Notes under the pieces: model-generated
Seen by the model: the letters and a program-made list of their open reading frames with translations, nothing else
Database searches by the model: none
Told to the model about the DNA's origin: nothing
Shown: positions 9,339-17,105 of the stretch, in pieces
How positions within the stretch are numbered: the stretch's first letter is position 1
Layout: every line of letters starts with the position of its first letter
NCBI RefSeq assembly: GCF_012033735.1
Contig: NZ_JAAVJD010000005.1
Coordinates: 1 to 64,000 of the forward strand
DNA length: 64,000 nt
Origin: Streptomyces lonarensis
GTDB lineage: Bacteria; Actinomycetota; Actinomycetes; Streptomycetales; Streptomycetaceae
Direction of reading: 5' to 3'
Position numbers and translations under genes: made by a program

Positions 9339-10217
9339 TCAGGGCGGGTCCGTGGCGGGCAGGTCCGTGGCGGGCGTGGCCGGGATCTCGTAGCCGAGCC
9401 GGAACCGTTCGCCGGGGACGACCAGGTCGGCCGTCTCCAGGGGGCGGTCCTCCGCGTAGTAGGTCCGCTCGATCGCGGCGACCACGGCGCCCTCGGCGAG
9501 GTCGAGTGCGGCGATCTCGGCGGGGGTGCCCGGCCGCGCGGTGACGGTCTCGGTGACGCGGGTGACGCGGATGCCGATGTAGGCCATCCGGGCGACGACG
9601 CTGCCGCCGGCGACGGGTCCGGCGCCCGGGAGGCTCACCGGGGTGCCGCCGGTGATGCCGAGCGGCTCCCAGCTGACGCAGAGCATCGCGGGGAGGTCGT
9701 CGCTGTGCAGCAGGTACGCGCTGCGGATGACGGGCTCACCGGCGGTCAGCGCCAGCCGGGCGGCGACCCTGCCGGTGGCGGCCTCGGTGGCGGAGTCCGG
9801 GGTGCCGCGCAGCGTCCGGGAGGACGCCTCGCCGCCGAGGGGCGCCGGGGCGGCGGTGAGCCCCGGGGCGCCCGCGAGGACGCGGGTGGCGGCGCAGCCG
9901 TCTGCGGGGGCGCGGTGGGGCGGGTCGCCGGGGGCGACGGCGAGGCGGCCGGCGACGCGTTCGGGGGACCAGCCTCGCGCCATGGTGGCGGTGGTCCGCG
10001 GCTCGCGCACGAACACCCCCCGGCCGGCCCGCCCCTGTGCCAGCCCTTCCGCCACGAGCAGCCGCACGGCGGCGGCAGCGACGTTGGAGCCCACGCCGTA
10101 GCCCGTGGCGAGCTCGGCGCGGGAGGGGAGAGGGCTGCCGGGCGGGAACTCCCCGGCGGCGATCCGGGAGCGCAGATCGTCGGCGAGGCGGCGGTACGCC
10201 GGGACGGAGCTCATCAT
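9339..10217 (-). CDS. GntR-family regulator, HutC-like (UTRA)
   Basis: 292 aa. Winged helix-turn-helix at about residues 5-75 (YRRLADDLRSRIAAGEFPPGSPLPSR ... RLLVAEGLAQGRAGRGVFV), followed by a C-terminal effector domain of the UTRA type (ending ERTYYAEDRPLETADLVVPGERF). I place the start at ATG 10217 next to a second ATG; the longer frame to 10283 has an implausible basic leader. It is transcribed away from the transport/catabolic run starting at 10715 and most likely controls it. An inverted repeat TCTCG-N5-CGAGA lies just upstream of its start and a near copy lies at the neighbouring promoter. Confidence 0.88.
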   Translation of the reverse strand: MMSSVPAYRRLADDLRSRIAAGEFPPGSPLPSRAELATGYGVGSNVAAAAVRLLVAEGLAQGRAGRGVFVREPRTTATMARGWSPERVAGRLAVAPGDPPHRAPADGCAATRVLAGAPGLTAAPAPLGGEASSRTLRGTPDSATEAATGRVAARLALTAGEPVIRSAYLLHSDDLPAMLCVSWEPLGITGGTPVSLPGAGPVAGGSVVARMAYIGIRVTRVTETVTARPGTPAEIAALDLAEGAVVAAIERTYYAEDRPLETADLVVPGERFRLGYEIPATPATDLPATDPP

Positions 10218-10239
10218 TCGTCTCACAATTCGGACCGCT

Positions 10240-10254
10240 TCTCGTATGTCGAGA
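10240..10254. promoter_or_regulatory. Candidate operator in the gntR leader
   Basis: Perfect 5-base inverted repeat TCTCG-TATGT-CGAGA, 23 bases upstream of the gntR start. A related repeat (TCTCG-AAAG-CGAGT) is at 10520-10533, beside the -10 of the divergent operon. Similar sites at both ends suggest one regulator, probably this GntR, acting on both transcripts. Confidence 0.45.
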
Positions 10255-10319
10255 CAGTTTCGGGCGTCTTTTCGAGCCGCCACGGCGTGACGAGCCCCGA
10301 CGACGGTACCCCCACATGC

Positions 10320-10339
10320 CTGCCTGATGCATCAGGCAG
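10320..10339. promoter_or_regulatory. 20-bp perfect palindrome with TGATGCATCA core
   Basis: CTGCCTGATGCATCAGGCAG is a perfect palindrome. The same TGATGCATCA core recurs at 10389-10398, 64 bases away centre to centre, about six helical turns. The geometry suits a dimeric regulator binding on one DNA face. Which protein binds is not known. Confidence 0.55.
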
Positions 10340-10388
10340 TACGGGCCAACCGCCGTCCAGGGCCGGGGGAAGCGGAGCCACTACTCCT

Positions 10389-10398
10389 TGATGCATCA
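10389..10398. promoter_or_regulatory. Second TGATGCATCA site
   Basis: A perfect 10-base copy of the palindrome core at 10320-10339, flanked by less symmetrical bases. It lies about 85 bases upstream of the proposed -35 of the divergent operon. Confidence 0.45.
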
Positions 10399-10473
10399 GG
10401 TCGCACCGCCCCGACCTGCATGGATGAGCGGCGTAACGGACACGAAGCGTCCCCGTCCGATGACGCCGGACCT

Positions 10474-10503
10474 TTGCGTGCGCTGCGGGACCCGGGCTAG
10501 ATT
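10474..10503 (+). promoter_or_regulatory. Probable promoter of the CMD/ABC operon
   Basis: TTGCGT and TAGATT are separated by 18 bases, close to the actinomycete housekeeping sigma consensus (TTGACN and TANNNT). The candidate GntR half-sites at 10520-10533 lie just downstream of the expected transcription start, where a bound repressor would block it. Confidence 0.5.
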
Positions 10504-10519
10504 CTCTCCCGGAATCGCG

Positions 10520-10533
10520 TCTCGAAAGCGAGT
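10520..10533. promoter_or_regulatory. Second TCTCG/CGAG inverted repeat
   Basis: TCTCG-AAAG-CGAGT, a near match to the repeat at 10240-10254 in the gntR leader, located just downstream of the operon's -10 element. Candidate repressor site. Confidence 0.4.
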
Positions 10534-10714
10534 CCGCATGGTGATCGGACCGCTCGGCGGCGCCGCATCCGCCCCGGTGGCAACAGGACGACGACGTCCC
10601 CGCCGCACCGCCCCGATCCGCTCCGCGGCGCTCCCCGGTCCGCTGCGAGCGTCACTTTCCTCCCGTGTCGGCCGCCGCGTCCGACCTTCCTCGTGCCGAG
10701 AGGAGCAGAGCCCG

Positions 10715-11812
10715 ATGGATGAACCCGCCCCGCTCCACCGAGCCGAAGTCCTCGGGCACGCCGAAGCGGCCCGCGACGCACTGCTGCGACCGCCCGGCCC
10801 CGGTCCGCTGGACCACGCGCTGCGGACGGAGGCAGCCGTCCACGCCGCTGAGTCGGCCGGCCGGCCCGATCTCGTCGCCCGCTACCGCGCGCTCGGCTCC
10901 GGCACAGCGGGCGGTCCCGCGCCCGCCGGCCGGTCCGCGCTGCGCGAGGCGGTGCGCGACTGGACCCGTTCGGCCACCCTCGCCCCCGCGACGGTGGGCC
11001 GCGACGGAGTCGACGCCCTGGCGGCCGCCGGGCTGGACACCGCCGGCGTCGTCTCCCTCGCGCAGCTGGTCGCGTTCGTCTCCTACGAGGTCCGCGTGGC
11101 CGCCGGCCGCGAACTCCTGGCCGGCTGGACCTCCGGCGGGCAGCGGGAGGCCGCGGCCCGGCCGATCCCGGCGCCGCCCGTCGCCTTCACCACCGCTCCC
11201 CTGGTGTGGCACCCCTGGGTGCAGGCGGTGGACGCCGACCGGCTCTCCGCCGCGCAGCGCGCGGTGCTCGACCGGCACGCCACGCTCTCCACCGACTCCC
11301 CGTACTACCGGACGCTGCTCCACGACCCCGTCGCCCTGGACCACCGCACACACCTCTACAACGCGCTGATGTACGGCCGGGGCGGCCTGGCCCGGGCCGA
11401 CCGCGAGCTGGTCACCCTCGTCGCCTCGCGGGTCAACGGCTGCGCCTACTGCGCCGGGGTCCACGCCCGCAAGTTCGCCCGGATGGTCCGCGACGAGCAG
11501 CTGACCGACCAGCTCCTCGCGCACGGGTCCGCCGCGCTGGACGCCGACCCGCGGCGGCAGGCGGTCGCGCGTTTCGCCGAGCGCCTGGCGGCCCCGGCCC
11601 CGACCGCCGACGGCGCGGACCTGGCGGCGGTGCGCGCAGCCGGACTCGACGGGGCGGAACTGCTCGACCTGGTGCACTGCGCCGCGCTCTTCGGCTGGGC
11701 CAACCGCCTGATGCAGACCCTCGGTGCCCCGGCGCCGCCCGGTGAGCCGTGCCCCGGGGGCTGCTGTACCGGGACGTCCGGCCCCGACGCGCCCCGCGAC
11801 GCCACCCGCTGA
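10715..11812 (+). CDS. Double-domain CMD/AhpD-like protein (peroxidase-related)
   Basis: 365 aa. The second half carries the AhpD-type redox motif RVNGCAYCAGVHARKF, with C243, C246 and H250 in CxxC-x3-H spacing and the usual RGGLARADREL segment before it. The first half (to about residue 150) ends with SLAQLVAFVSYEVRVAAG, which resembles the separate CMD-domain partner that in other bacteria sits next to such peroxidase-related proteins (Avi_7170 and Avi_7169 type families). It therefore looks like a fusion of the two. A Cys-rich tail (CPGGCCTG) is unusual. Start ATG with GAGAGGAG nine bases upstream. First gene of the run leading into the ABC transporter; likely a redox or peroxide-handling step for the imported compound. 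Confidence 0.82.
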   Translation: MDEPAPLHRAEVLGHAEAARDALLRPPGPGPLDHALRTEAAVHAAESAGRPDLVARYRALGSGTAGGPAPAGRSALREAVRDWTRSATLAPATVGRDGVDALAAAGLDTAGVVSLAQLVAFVSYEVRVAAGRELLAGWTSGGQREAAARPIPAPPVAFTTAPLVWHPWVQAVDADRLSAAQRAVLDRHATLSTDSPYYRTLLHDPVALDHRTHLYNALMYGRGGLARADRELVTLVASRVNGCAYCAGVHARKFARMVRDEQLTDQLLAHGSAALDADPRRQAVARFAERLAAPAPTADGADLAAVRAAGLDGAELLDLVHCAALFGWANRLMQTLGAPAPPGEPCPGGCCTGTSGPDAPRDATR

Positions 11813-11911
11813 CGCGGCGCCGACCGGGCCGCCGGCCGGACGTCCCCGCCCCGCACCGCGGCCACCGCGCCGACCGACCTCCTCCCCCTGCCTCGAACCG
11901 GAGCCCCCGCC

Positions 11912-13000
11912 ATGCCCCTGCGCCCCCGAGCCCTCGCCGTCTCCGCCGGCCTGTTGTCCGGCGCCCTCCTCCTCACCTCCTGCGCCGGGTCGGCCACCGC
12001 GCCCGGCGGCGGCGCCGCGGACGGCTCCGGCCGCCAGACGGTGACGTTCATGGGCTTCTTCGGCACTTTCCAGGACTCGTTCACCAAGACGGTCATCGAG
12101 CCCTTCGAGGATGCCAACCCGGACATCGAGATCGAGTACGTGCCGATCCAGAACTCCGCCGAGGTGCTGGCCAAGCTGCGCGCCAGCAAGGAGCGCCCCG
12201 TGGCGGACATCGCCCTGATGGACAGCTCGGTGGCGCCGACCGCCAACGAGGAGGGGCTGTTCGCGGAACTCGACCCCGCCCTGGTCCCGAACCTGGAGGA
12301 ACTGGTCGACGCCGCCCGCCTCCAGGACGGGTACGGGCCGGGCCTCACCCTGGACAGCCTGTCGATCCTCTACAACAGCGACCGGGTCGCGGAGGCGCCC
12401 ACCAGCTGGGACGACCTGTGGGACGAGCGCTTCGAGGGCCGGCTGGCGATGCCCATCGCCGACACCCGCGGGGTCGCCCTGCTCATCGCGCTCTCGGACA
12501 TCCTCGGCGTGGACCACCAGGAGGACATCGACCCGGCGATCGAACGGCTCAGGGAGCTGGCGCCCGGGGTGCAGACCTGGCAGCCCTCGCCGGACGTCTA
12601 CACCTCCGTGCAGTCCGGCGAGGTGGACGTGGCGGTGGGGTGGAACGCCCGCGGCCAGTTCTACCAGGACTCCTCCGACGGCACGGTGGTCCCGGTCCTG
12701 CCCGAGGAGGGGACCGTGCAGCAGATCAACTCGATCAACCTCGTCAACAACTCCCCCGCCGCGGACGCGGCGCAGAAGTTCATCGACTACGCCATCAGCG
12801 CCGAGGCGCAGAAGGCCTTCGGCGACGACGCCTACTACGCCCCGGTCAACGAGAACGCCGAACTCGACCCGGAGGTCGCCGAGCGCACCACCGCCTCCGA
12901 GGCCCAGCAGGACAAGCAGATCGCGGTCGACTGGAGCTGGCTCACCACGCGCTACACCGCGTGGGTCGACCGCATCAAGCGGGAGGTCATCGGTGACTGA
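11912..13000 (+). CDS. ABC transporter substrate-binding lipoprotein, PotD-like
   Basis: 362 aa with a lipoprotein signal: basic start, hydrophobic core, lipobox L-T-S-C with the lipidated cysteine at residue 24. The mature part has the fold markers of type-II periplasmic binding proteins of the spermidine/putrescine class (FEDANPDIEIEYVPIQNSAEVLAKL, SILYNSDRVAEAPTSWDDLWD, AQKFIDYAISAEAQKAF). It should capture a small solute outside the membrane and deliver it to the permeases encoded downstream. Polyamine is the family's usual ligand, but the neighbouring dipeptidase-like and flavoprotein genes argue for another substrate. Its last codons overlap the ATPase start by eight bases. Confidence 0.9.
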   Translation: MPLRPRALAVSAGLLSGALLLTSCAGSATAPGGGAADGSGRQTVTFMGFFGTFQDSFTKTVIEPFEDANPDIEIEYVPIQNSAEVLAKLRASKERPVADIALMDSSVAPTANEEGLFAELDPALVPNLEELVDAARLQDGYGPGLTLDSLSILYNSDRVAEAPTSWDDLWDERFEGRLAMPIADTRGVALLIALSDILGVDHQEDIDPAIERLRELAPGVQTWQPSPDVYTSVQSGEVDVAVGWNARGQFYQDSSDGTVVPVLPEEGTVQQINSINLVNNSPAADAAQKFIDYAISAEAQKAFGDDAYYAPVNENAELDPEVAERTTASEAQQDKQIAVDWSWLTTRYTAWVDRIKREVIGD

Positions 13001-14234
13001 CCCCACCACCGGCGTCCCGTCGCCCACGGCGGCGGGGGCGGGGGCCGCAGGGGCCCCCGCGGCGGACGAGGGCCACCTGGTCCTCCGCGACCTGGTCAAG
13101 ACCTACCCGGGCCGCCACGGCGCCGCCGTCCGCGGCGTCTCGCTCTCGGTGCCGCGCGGCGCCATGCTGGCGGTGCTCGGCCCCTCGGGCTGCGGCAAGT
13201 CCACCACGCTGCGGATGATCGCCGGGCTGGTGGCGCCCTCCGCGGGGAGCGTGCTCGTCGACGGGAAGGACGTCACCGGCACCCCGGCCCACCACCGGGA
13301 CATGGGTGTCGTCTTCCAGTCCTACGCCCTCTTCCCGCACATGGACGTCGCCGGCAACGTCGCCTTCGGGCTCGAGATGCGGAAGGTCCCGCGTCCCGAG
13401 CGGGAGCGGCGCGTCACCGAGGCGCTGGAACTGGTGCGGCTGGACCACCTGGCGCGCCGCCGCGTCTCCCAGCTGTCCGGGGGCCAGCAGCAGCGCGTGG
13501 CGCTCGCCCGCGCGCTGGTGGTGCGGCCCACCGTGCTGCTGCTCGACGAACCGCTGTCCAACCTGGACGCCCAGTTGCGGACCACGATGCGGGAGGAGAT
13601 CCGCCGCATCCAGCAGGAGACCGGTATCACCACGGTCTTCGTCACCCACGACCAGCACGAGGCCCTCTCCATGGCGGACCGGGTCGCCGTGCTCCACGAG
13701 GGTCGGCTGGAGCAGCTCGGCACGCCCCAGGAGATCTACGAGCGTCCCGCCTCCCGGTTCACCGCCGAGTTCGTCGGCCGGGCCAACCTGCTGCCCGCGA
13801 CGGTGGTCGCGGCCGCCTCCGCCGGCGAGGCCGCGGCGGCGGAGGTCGAGGTGCCCGGCATCGGCCGGATCACCGCGCAGGGCGCGTCCCCGGCCCCCGG
13901 GGAGCCGGTCACCGTGCTGCTCCGCCCGCACCGCGTCGTCCTCGACGCGCACGACCCCGACGGCGGCATCGCGCGGGGCACCGTGCTGACCGCGGGGTAC
14001 ACCGGGGAGACCGTCGCCTACCGCGTGCGGGTCGGCGGCTCCGGTCCGGAGCTGGACGTGGAGCTGCCGAGCGGCTCGCACCGGCCGTCGGCGCCCGGTG
14101 CCGAGGTCGGCGTCTCCTGGCAGCAGGGCGCCGCCCGCCTGGTGCCGGCCGCGCCCCGGTCGGGCGGCGACGCCGAGGCGGCCGACGGCGGCGGGCCCGC
14201 CGGGGACCGCGACCCCCGGGGCGGGGCCGCGTGA
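12993..14234 (+). CDS. ABC transporter ATP-binding protein, PotA-like
   Basis: 413 aa. Walker A GPSGCGKST at 63-71, Q-loop near 109, signature LSGGQQQR at 161-168, Walker B VLLLDEP at 181-187 and a switch histidine in FVTHDQHEA. The C-terminal third is a TOBE-type regulatory domain (VTVLLRPHRVVLDA ... GYTGETVAYRVRVG), as in PotA/MalK-class importers. It energises the transporter formed by the two permeases encoded downstream. The GTG start overlaps the end of the binding-protein gene, and its stop overlaps the next gene's start by four bases, so the genes are translationally coupled. Confidence 0.94.
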   Translation: MTDPTTGVPSPTAAGAGAAGAPAADEGHLVLRDLVKTYPGRHGAAVRGVSLSVPRGAMLAVLGPSGCGKSTTLRMIAGLVAPSAGSVLVDGKDVTGTPAHHRDMGVVFQSYALFPHMDVAGNVAFGLEMRKVPRPERERRVTEALELVRLDHLARRRVSQLSGGQQQRVALARALVVRPTVLLLDEPLSNLDAQLRTTMREEIRRIQQETGITTVFVTHDQHEALSMADRVAVLHEGRLEQLGTPQEIYERPASRFTAEFVGRANLLPATVVAAASAGEAAAAEVEVPGIGRITAQGASPAPGEPVTVLLRPHRVVLDAHDPDGGIARGTVLTAGYTGETVAYRVRVGGSGPELDVELPSGSHRPSAPGAEVGVSWQQGAARLVPAAPRSGGDAEAADGGGPAGDRDPRGGAA

Positions 14235-15190
14235 GCGCCGCTGCCCCGGGGACCGAAACGGGGTCCGACACGGGGAGCACGACGGCCCCCGGCGCCGAGC
14301 GCCCGGCGCCGGGCCGGTGGACGCCCGGGCGGACGGCGGCCGCGCTGCTGCTGCCGGGGCTGGTGGCGCTGCTGCTCACCTACGCCATGCCGCTGGTGTG
14401 GGTGGCGCGGATGGCGTTCAACGAACCGCTCCCCGGCGGCGCCATCCGGCAGACGCTCACCCTCGGCACCTTCGCCGACGTCCTGACCGACGGCCACTAC
14501 TGGCGGGTGATCTGGCAGACCGTCGAACTCGGTGCGCTGGTCACCGTCTTCACCCTGCTGCTGTCCTACCCGCTCGCGCTGTTCCTGGCCCGGACCACGA
14601 CCCGCTGGCGCGGGCTGCTGATCGCCCTGGCGGTCACGCCCCTGCTGATCTCCTCGGTGGCGCGCACCTTCGGCTGGATGGCGATCCTCGGCAACCAGGG
14701 AGTGGTCAACAAGACGCTCCAGTCGGTCGGGATCATCGACACCCCGCTCCAGCTGGCCAACAACCTCACCGGCGTCGTCATCGCCTCCACCGAGATCTAC
14801 ATGCCGTTCGCCATCCTGGTGATGATCAGCGGCTTCGGCCGCCTCGACCCGGAGCTGGAGCGGGCCGCGGCCTCGCTGGGCGCCGGGCGCCTCGCGGTGC
14901 TGCGCCGGGTGGTGCTCCCGCTGACGCTGCCGGGGGTGCTCACCGCCGGCCTCCTGGTCTTCGTCCTGAGCCTCAGCGGCTACGTCACGCCCCGGCTGAT
15001 CGGGGGCGGCCGCGTCTTCGTGCTGGCCACCGAGATCTACGACGAGGCGATCACGGCGCTGAACTGGCCCGTCGCCGCCGTGCTCTCGATGCTGCTGCTG
15101 GTGCTGTTCGGCCTCGTGATCGTGGTCTACACCCGGCTCCAGCGGTTCGTCGAGCGCCGGATCCTGGGAGAGAGGGGTGCCGCGTCATGA
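14231..15190 (+). CDS. ABC transporter permease, PotB-like
   Basis: 319 aa. About six transmembrane helices after a 35-residue Thr/Pro-rich start; the conserved cytoplasmic EAA loop is visible as ERAAASLGAGRLAVLRRVVLPLTLPGV, which docks to the ATPase. FGLVIVVYTRLQRFV closes the last helix. Family layout matches the first permease of spermidine/putrescine-type importers. GTG start within the ATPase stop codon region (GTGA overlap), and its own stop overlaps the next permease (ATGA). Confidence 0.92.
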   Translation: MSAAAPGTETGSDTGSTTAPGAERPAPGRWTPGRTAAALLLPGLVALLLTYAMPLVWVARMAFNEPLPGGAIRQTLTLGTFADVLTDGHYWRVIWQTVELGALVTVFTLLLSYPLALFLARTTTRWRGLLIALAVTPLLISSVARTFGWMAILGNQGVVNKTLQSVGIIDTPLQLANNLTGVVIASTEIYMPFAILVMISGFGRLDPELERAAASLGAGRLAVLRRVVLPLTLPGVLTAGLLVFVLSLSGYVTPRLIGGGRVFVLATEIYDEAITALNWPVAAVLSMLLLVLFGLVIVVYTRLQRFVERRILGERGAAS

Positions 15191-15987
15191 GGACCGGTCC
15201 CGCGGGGCGCGCGGCCTGGGTCGCGCTGCTCGTCGTCCTGTACCTGTTCCTGCTCGCGCCGATCATCGTCGTCCTGGTGGTCTCCTTCGACGACGCCACC
15301 TTCCTGCGGTTCCCGCCCGAGGGCTTCACCCTCGACGCCTACCGGCAGGTGTTCGCCAACGACGACTTCCGCTCCGCCATCCAGGTCAGCGCCGTCACCG
15401 CCTCGATCACCGCCCTGCTGGCGGTGGTGACGGGCGTCCCCGCGGCGCTCGCCCTCTCCCGGGTGCCGTTCCGCGGCCGCGAGGCGATGGAGTCGGCGTT
15501 CCTCTCGCCGCTGCTGGTGCCCAACATCGTGCTGGGCCTGGCGCTGCTGGTGCTCTTCGCGCCGATCCCGCTGACGGACACCTACACCGGACTGATCCTC
15601 GCCCACCTCGGCATCACCATCCCCTACGTCGTGCGGACGGTGTGCGCCTCACTGGCCGGCGCCGATCCACGCGCCGAGGAGGCCGCGCGCACGCTGGGCG
15701 CCGACACCTTCACGGTGGCGCGCCGCATCATCCTGCCGACGATCCTGCCGGGCGTCGTCTCCGGCGGGGTCATCGCCTTCCTGCTGTCCTTCGACGAGAC
15801 CGTCATCTCGCTCTTCGTCTCCGGGCAGAACGTGACGCCGCTCCCGGTGGCCGTCCTGCAGTACGTGGAGTACCGGAGCGACCCCGCGGTCGCCGCGCTC
15901 TCCGTCTGCCTGGTGGTGCTGTCCGTGGTCGCCGTCGTGTTCGTCGAGCGCAGCCTCGGCCTGCGACGAAGCCTGCGCTCCGGCTGA
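15187..15987 (+). CDS. ABC transporter permease, PotC-like
   Basis: 266 aa. Six predicted helices; EAA loop EEAARTLGADTFTVARRIILPTILPGV. The phrase GVIAFLLSFDETVISLFVSG is strongly reminiscent of PotC-type permeases. ATG overlaps the preceding stop (ATGA), giving tight coupling with the other permease. A 59-base gap separates it from the next gene, which has its own ribosome site. Confidence 0.93.
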   Translation: MRTGPAGRAAWVALLVVLYLFLLAPIIVVLVVSFDDATFLRFPPEGFTLDAYRQVFANDDFRSAIQVSAVTASITALLAVVTGVPAALALSRVPFRGREAMESAFLSPLLVPNIVLGLALLVLFAPIPLTDTYTGLILAHLGITIPYVVRTVCASLAGADPRAEEAARTLGADTFTVARRIILPTILPGVVSGGVIAFLLSFDETVISLFVSGQNVTPLPVAVLQYVEYRSDPAVAALSVCLVVLSVVAVVFVERSLGLRRSLRSG

Positions 15988-16046
15988 GCCCGCACCACAC
16001 CGCACTGCTGCACGCCCACCGCCCACCCGACCCGAAAGGCCGCACC

Positions 16047-17105
16047 GTGACCACCGCCTCCCCCTCACCCGTCACCGACCCGGCCGCGCTGCACCGCGAC
16101 AGCGTGGTCTTCAACGCACTGGACTGCACCCCGCTGTCCTGGGCCGACGAGACCTACCTGGCGAAGCTCGCCGCGTCGGGCGTCACCGCCTTCAACCACG
16201 CCACCGTCATCTCGGGGGACTACGACGCCGCGGTCGCCGCCATCGTGGGCTGGCAGCGGCGGGTGGCCGAGACCGGCGGACGGGTCTTCCAGGGGCGCGG
16301 CCTCGCCGACGTCCGCCGCGCCGACGCGGAGGGCTCCGTCGCCTGGTTCGTCGGGTTCGAGGACAGCAAGCCCGTCGGGGAGGAGCTGTGGCGCCTCGAT
16401 GCGCTCCACCAGCTGGGGCTGCGGTTCCTCGGCCTGACCTACCAGAACCGCAACTTCGCCGGCGACGGCTCGGGCGAGACCGCCAACGGCGGACTCAGCC
16501 GCTTCGGCCGCTCCCTGGTGCGCGAGTGCAACCGGCTCGGCGTCGCCCTGGACCTCTCCCACACCGGCGAGCGCTCCACGCTGGAGACCATCGAGCTGTC
16601 GGCGAAGCCGGTGCTCGTCACCCACGCCGGACTGACCCGGTTCGTGGACAGCCCGCGCAACAAGAGCGACGAGGTGGTCCGGGAACTCGCCGCGCGCGGC
16701 GGGGTCTTCGGTCTCGCGGCCAAGGCGGGCTTCCTCAGCCCCGACGGGCTGCGCGCCCCGGTCGGCCCGGAGGTCTTCGCCGACAACATCGACCACCTCG
16801 TCGAGGTCGCCGGCATCGACCACGTCGTCGTCGGGACCGACGTCGGCGACGAACGCAAGTACAGCAAGGAGGGGATGGCCCGGGTCCGGCGGCTGTACCC
16901 GGAGATCCCGATCATCGACGACGATCTCGACCTGGAGCGCATCCACCCCGTGGGCATGGGTACCCCCGCGGACCTCCCCCGCATCACCGAGGTGCTGGCG
17001 GCGCGCGGCTACACCGCCGACGACCTGCGCAAGATCCTCGGCGGCAACCTGATGCGGGTCCTCGCCGACATCTGGGACGAGCCCGAGCAGGACCCGGCGG
17101 CGTGA
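16047..17105 (+). CDS. M19 membrane-dipeptidase-like protein, divergent active site
   Basis: 352 aa, GTG start with GAAAGG seven bases upstream. The renal-dipeptidase fold is recognisable: DLSHTG with H172, THAG with H193, NKSDEVVRELAARGGVFG, and VGTDVGD with D265 match the later metal and substrate residues. The first metal motif, normally H-x-D near the N-terminus (DGHND), is absent: the equivalent segment reads VVFNALDCTPL. Such forms exist within the wider M19 group, so it may bind one metal or act on a different bond. It lacks a signal peptide, so it should work in the cytoplasm on the imported solute. Overlaps the next gene by four bases. Confidence 0.82.
   Translation: MTTASPSPVTDPAALHRDSVVFNALDCTPLSWADETYLAKLAASGVTAFNHATVISGDYDAAVAAIVGWQRRVAETGGRVFQGRGLADVRRADAEGSVAWFVGFEDSKPVGEELWRLDALHQLGLRFLGLTYQNRNFAGDGSGETANGGLSRFGRSLVRECNRLGVALDLSHTGERSTLETIELSAKPVLVTHAGLTRFVDSPRNKSDEVVRELAARGGVFGLAAKAGFLSPDGLRAPVGPEVFADNIDHLVEVAGIDHVVVGTDVGDERKYSKEGMARVRRLYPEIPIIDDDLDLERIHPVGMGTPADLPRITEVLAARGYTADDLRKILGGNLMRVLADIWDEPEQDPAA

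Larger units (their letters stand above)
10218..10714. other. Regulatory gap between gntR and the divergent operon
   Basis: 497 bases with no convincing gene. It holds two kinds of inverted repeat (TCTCG/CGAGA sites and TGATGCATCA palindromes), a probable promoter at 10474-10503 and a leader of about 200 bases before the ATG at 10715. Open frames crossing it have no start signals or protein-like composition. Confidence 0.7.
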
